A DNA stretch of 64,000 bases. It comes from CAXXOK01 sp963674895. Lineage in GTDB: Bacteria > Bacillota > Clostridia > Christensenellales > Aristaeellaceae. The stretch covers positions 124,001-188,000 of the forward strand of contig CAXXCY010000003.1 in the NCBI GenBank assembly GCA_963674895.2. The letters are read 5' to 3'. The translations under genes and the position numbers were made by a program. A model generated the notes under the pieces. That model saw only the letters and a list, made by a program, of their open reading frames with translations. It was not told where the DNA came from and ran no database searches. Below, in pieces: positions 61,399-64,000 of this stretch (positions are counted from its first letter, which is position 1; every line of letters begins with the position of its first letter).

Positions 61399-62589
61399 AT
61401 GTCGGAGAACAAGAAGAAGGGTATCTCTAAAAAAACGATTCTCATCATTATTGCGGCAGTAGTTGTGGTTGCGGTTGCTGTTTGGGCAATTCTTACCTTT
61501 GCAGTGCCGAAGAAGGAAGAAGGGGCGATTAAAGTCGGGCACATCGCTCCCATGACTGGCGCTATTGCAGCCTATGGAACCGCCGTGGACAACGGCGTCA
61601 ACCTGGCGGTGAGCGAGATCAACGCAGCGGGTGGTATCCTTGGAAGGCCGGTCGAGGTCATCACCAAGGACAACCAGTTTGACGTGGCAGAAACCGTCAG
61701 CGCGTTCAACGCGCTGTTGAGCGAGGATGTCGTTGCCATGATCGGCGCCGTCGCCTCCTCCAGAACGTCGGCAATCACCAGCCTGGCCAACGACGAACAC
61801 ATCGTGCTGATCACGGCCACCTCGACGGCTGATACGATCACCACCGAAGACGACTATGTGTTCCGTGCCTGCTTCAAGGACAGCTTCCAGGGCGCGATGT
61901 GCGCCGCATATGCCGCTTCGCAGGGCTGGACCAAGGCTGCCATCCTGTATGCCAACGGCGATACGTATTCCTCCGGCCTTCGTGACGCGTTCGTAGCGGC
62001 CGCCCCCGGTTACGGCATCGAAATCGTTGCGGAGCAGTCCACGTCCGATACCATGGCCGTAGACTTCTCCTCTCAGATGGCCACGATCGCGGCGACTGGC
62101 GCGCAGGTGCTGTTTGCCCCGTATTATTACGACACGGTCGGCCCCAAGATCGTCCCGCAGGCCCGTGAAGCCGGTTTCGAAGGCGCCATCATCGGCGCGG
62201 ACGGATTTGACGGCACACAGGACTACGCGGTCGGCGATCTGACTGCCTATCACGACGTGTACTTCACCAACCACTATTCTCCGGAAGATCCCTCCGAGAA
62301 GGTGCAGACGTTCATCGCGAACTATACCAAGGCTTACGGCGCAGAGTCGCTCAACGCGCTGGCAGCCCTCGCGTATGACGCAATGTACATGGTCGCCCAG
62401 GGCATCGAGACCGCGGGCTCCACGGACCGCACCGCGATCCGCGACGCGATGTCCGGCATGCACTATGTCGGCGTAACCGGCGACATGACGTTGGACGAGA
62501 CCGGCACGCCCGCGAAGTCCGTGGCAATCCTGACCTTTGTGGAAAAGGACGGCAAGCTGGTGCAGAAGTTCGTGACCGCGCAGAAGTAA
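61399..62589 (+). CDS. livK: Branched-chain amino-acid ABC transporter substrate-binding protein 2
   Basis: A 396-residue protein. ATG at 61399 has TATGGAGGCG at the right distance; ATG at 61384 lies on it. A lysine-rich start (MSENKKKGISKK) and one long hydrophobic helix (about residues 14-34) without a lipobox suggest membrane anchoring rather than lipidation. Mature part: IKVGHIAPMTGAIAAYG, ITKDNQFDVAE, FRACFKDSFQG, VLFAPYYYD are typical of Leu-binding proteins. Related to, but diverged from, substrate-binding protein 1. Confidence 0.85.
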   Translation: MSENKKKGISKKTILIIIAAVVVVAVAVWAILTFAVPKKEEGAIKVGHIAPMTGAIAAYGTAVDNGVNLAVSEINAAGGILGRPVEVITKDNQFDVAETVSAFNALLSEDVVAMIGAVASSRTSAITSLANDEHIVLITATSTADTITTEDDYVFRACFKDSFQGAMCAAYAASQGWTKAAILYANGDTYSSGLRDAFVAAAPGYGIEIVAEQSTSDTMAVDFSSQMATIAATGAQVLFAPYYYDTVGPKIVPQAREAGFEGAIIGADGFDGTQDYAVGDLTAYHDVYFTNHYSPEDPSEKVQTFIANYTKAYGAESLNALAALAYDAMYMVAQGIETAGSTDRTAIRDAMSGMHYVGVTGDMTLDETGTPAKSVAILTFVEKDGKLVQKFVTAQK

Positions 62590-62612
62590 CCGATAAAACA
62601 ATTCACACTATT

Positions 62613-62646
62613 GCGTGCGAAAGCGCCCGGCGGCGCTTTCGCACGC
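62613..62646 (+). terminator. Intra-operon hairpin after substrate-binding gene 2
   Basis: A perfect 15-bp stem (62613-62627 against 62632-62646) with a 4-nt loop and no T-run. Same position as the hairpin in the first operon; likely stabilises the upstream message or dampens permease expression. Confidence 0.65.
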
Positions 62647-62674
62647 AGTAATGCGTAGAAGGGCTTGATCACGG

Positions 62675-63574
62675 ATGACGGATTTTCTGCAGCAGGTCAT
62701 CATAGGATTACGAATCGGCAGCGTGTATGCGCTGATCGCGCTTGGCTATACCATGGTTTACGGCATTATCCGCCTGATCAATTTCGCGCACGGCGAGTTT
62801 ATTATGGTCGGCGGCTATTCTTTGTTTTTTACGATACCGATTCTGATCTCCTGGGGGCTTCCGGCCTGGATGGGCGTGTTTGTCGCCATTGTCATCTGCG
62901 CGACGGTGGGCATTCTGGCCGAGCTTCTTGCGTACCGGCCGGTTCGCAAGAAGGGCAACCGTATGACCGCGCTGATTACGGCGATCGGCGTAAGCCTTTT
63001 GCTGCAAAACCTCGCGCAGGCCATTCCGGTCATCGGACCCAATCCCAAGGCGATCACACAGAACATTTTCGAATCCGGAACGGTTGATCTTTTGGGCGTC
63101 ACCACAAACCGCACCGCGATTTTCACGATTGTGATCGCGGCGTTTGTGATGGTGGGATTACAGTTGTTCATTCATAGAACCAAGCTGGGCCGCGCCATGC
63201 GCGCGGTGTCGGAAAACAAAGCGGCTTCAACGCTGGTTGGCATTAACGTCAACAAAACGATCGTCCTCACCTTTGCCATCGGCGCCGGGCTCGCGGCCGT
63301 CGGCGCGCTGATGTACTGCGCGCAATACCGCGCCGTGACGACGACCATGGGATCGCTTCTGGGCCTGAAGGCTTTTGTGGCGGCGGTTCTGGGCGGCATC
63401 GGGCTGATTCCGGGAGCCATGCTGGGCGGCATCCTCATCGGGTTGATCGAAGCGCTGGTGACGGCATATATCAGTTCGTCGCTTGCCAATGCCCTTGTGT
63501 TCGTGGTACTCATCATCGTGCTGCTGGTGAAGCCGGCGGGCATCATGGGCAAGAATGTAGGTGAAAAAGTATGA
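62675..63574 (+). CDS. livH: Branched-chain amino-acid ABC permease LivH, system 2
   Basis: A 299-residue permease with ALGYTMVYGIIRLINFAHGE and GLKAFVAAVLGGIGLIPGA segments. Its ribosome-binding site is weak (GAAGGGC about 14 bp before the ATG). Overlaps the next gene by ATGA. Confidence 0.92.
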   Translation: MTDFLQQVIIGLRIGSVYALIALGYTMVYGIIRLINFAHGEFIMVGGYSLFFTIPILISWGLPAWMGVFVAIVICATVGILAELLAYRPVRKKGNRMTALITAIGVSLLLQNLAQAIPVIGPNPKAITQNIFESGTVDLLGVTTNRTAIFTIVIAAFVMVGLQLFIHRTKLGRAMRAVSENKAASTLVGINVNKTIVLTFAIGAGLAAVGALMYCAQYRAVTTTMGSLLGLKAFVAAVLGGIGLIPGAMLGGILIGLIEALVTAYISSSLANALVFVVLIIVLLVKPAGIMGKNVGEKV

Positions 63575-64000
63575 CGGACTTGCGGAAAAAAAGCGTCAGG
63601 GGCGTTATCACCAATACAATAGTGATCGTCCTGATGATTCTTGTTGTCTTCATTCTCTCGGTTACGATGAGCGATAACGATTACAGACGGAAGCTCGTGC
63701 CGATACTCTGGCACTTGTGCATATTTATTTTACTGGGCACCTCATTGAACCTCACCATGGGTTTCCTGGGCGAGCTGGCGCTGGGACACATGGGGTTCAT
63801 GGGAATCGGCGCATATACCGCGGCGCTTACCTCGCTGGCGCTGGAACGCGCCGGATTGTTTACGGCCAACACCGCCCCGCCGTTGCAGCTGATCGGCGTC
63901 ATGCTTGGCTGCTGCCTGCTCGGTGCGCTGCTGGCGGCGATATGCAGCCTGTTGCTGGGCATACCCGCGCTGCGGCTGCGCGGCGACTATCTTGCGATCG
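63571..64000 (+). CDS. livM: Branched-chain amino-acid ABC permease LivM, system 2 (cut by window end)
   Basis: The first 143 codons of a permease that continues past the window. MTDLRKKSVRGV, a first helix, then LNLTMGFLGELALGHMGFMG and GIPALRLRGDYLAI, the LivM signature. Overlaps livH by ATGA. ATPase genes are expected downstream, outside the window. Confidence 0.88.
   Translation, partial: MTDLRKKSVRGVITNTIVIVLMILVVFILSVTMSDNDYRRKLVPILWHLCIFILLGTSLNLTMGFLGELALGHMGFMGIGAYTAALTSLALERAGLFTANTAPPLQLIGVMLGCCLLGALLAAICSLLLGIPALRLRGDYLAI

Overview
The window looks like chromosome of an anaerobic, low-redox Firmicute of the Clostridia type with fairly high GC. Pointers are a CIRCE-controlled hrcA-grpE-dnaK-dnaJ operon continuing into prmA, rsmE, mtaB, a HIT protein and rpsU; many TTG/GTG starts behind strong AGGAGG sites; GTP-type PEP carboxykinase; VanW; oxygen-sensitive radical-SAM and iron-sulfur enzymes; and consensus TTGACA/TATAAT promoters. 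No rRNA, tRNA, CRISPR array, insertion sequence or prophage was seen. The exact genus cannot be read from the sequence.

Layout. 0-12 kb is an envelope/secretome region: a phosphodiester glycosidase-like protein, a secreted leucine-rich protein built from seven 70-residue repeats, a stand-alone radical SAM/SPASM-like enzyme, three paralogous secreted SH3-like proteins, a secreted PDZ protein and an NfrB-type membrane glycosyltransferase with a C-terminal MshEN (c-di-GMP-binding type) module. 12-17 kb (minus strand) holds a heterodimeric ABC exporter followed by two methyltransferases, one with a frameshift; a consensus promoter there carries a GTTAGA-N4-TCTAAC palindrome just after its -10, with a second copy about 100 bp downstream. 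lepA follows.

19.3-27.6 kb is the most unusual part: eight tightly packed genes encoding a small protein with a four-cysteine tail, a cysteine-stripped HgdB/DCCP-like subunit, a membrane polyferredoxin, a cysteine-complete DCCP-like subunit, its ATP-dependent activase, a CcdA/DsbD-like membrane protein and a two-component system. I read it as a membrane-wired, ATP-driven low-potential reductase of unknown substrate, with an asymmetric catalytic pair.

27.6-42 kb is mostly housekeeping: hemW, the heat-shock/RNA-modification operon, rpsU, a Trm11-like methyltransferase, rho with a long disordered insert, and a lysE-araC pair. 42-50 kb holds pckG (frameshifted), ftsH, a PHP phosphoesterase, VanW and a TtcA-like protein. 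50-56 kb is a six-gene operon (GT-C-like membrane protein, SDR, acyl carrier protein, acyl-activating enzyme, LuxE-like, LuxC-like) that looks like an acyl-ACP to aldehyde pathway. 56-64 kb carries two adjacent Liv-type amino-acid ABC importers, livKHMGF and a second livKHM that runs off the window end.

Two genes (a methyltransferase near 13.2 kb and pckG near 43.9 kb) are each interrupted by one extra base in a homopolymer, so sequence error should be excluded before calling them pseudogenes.
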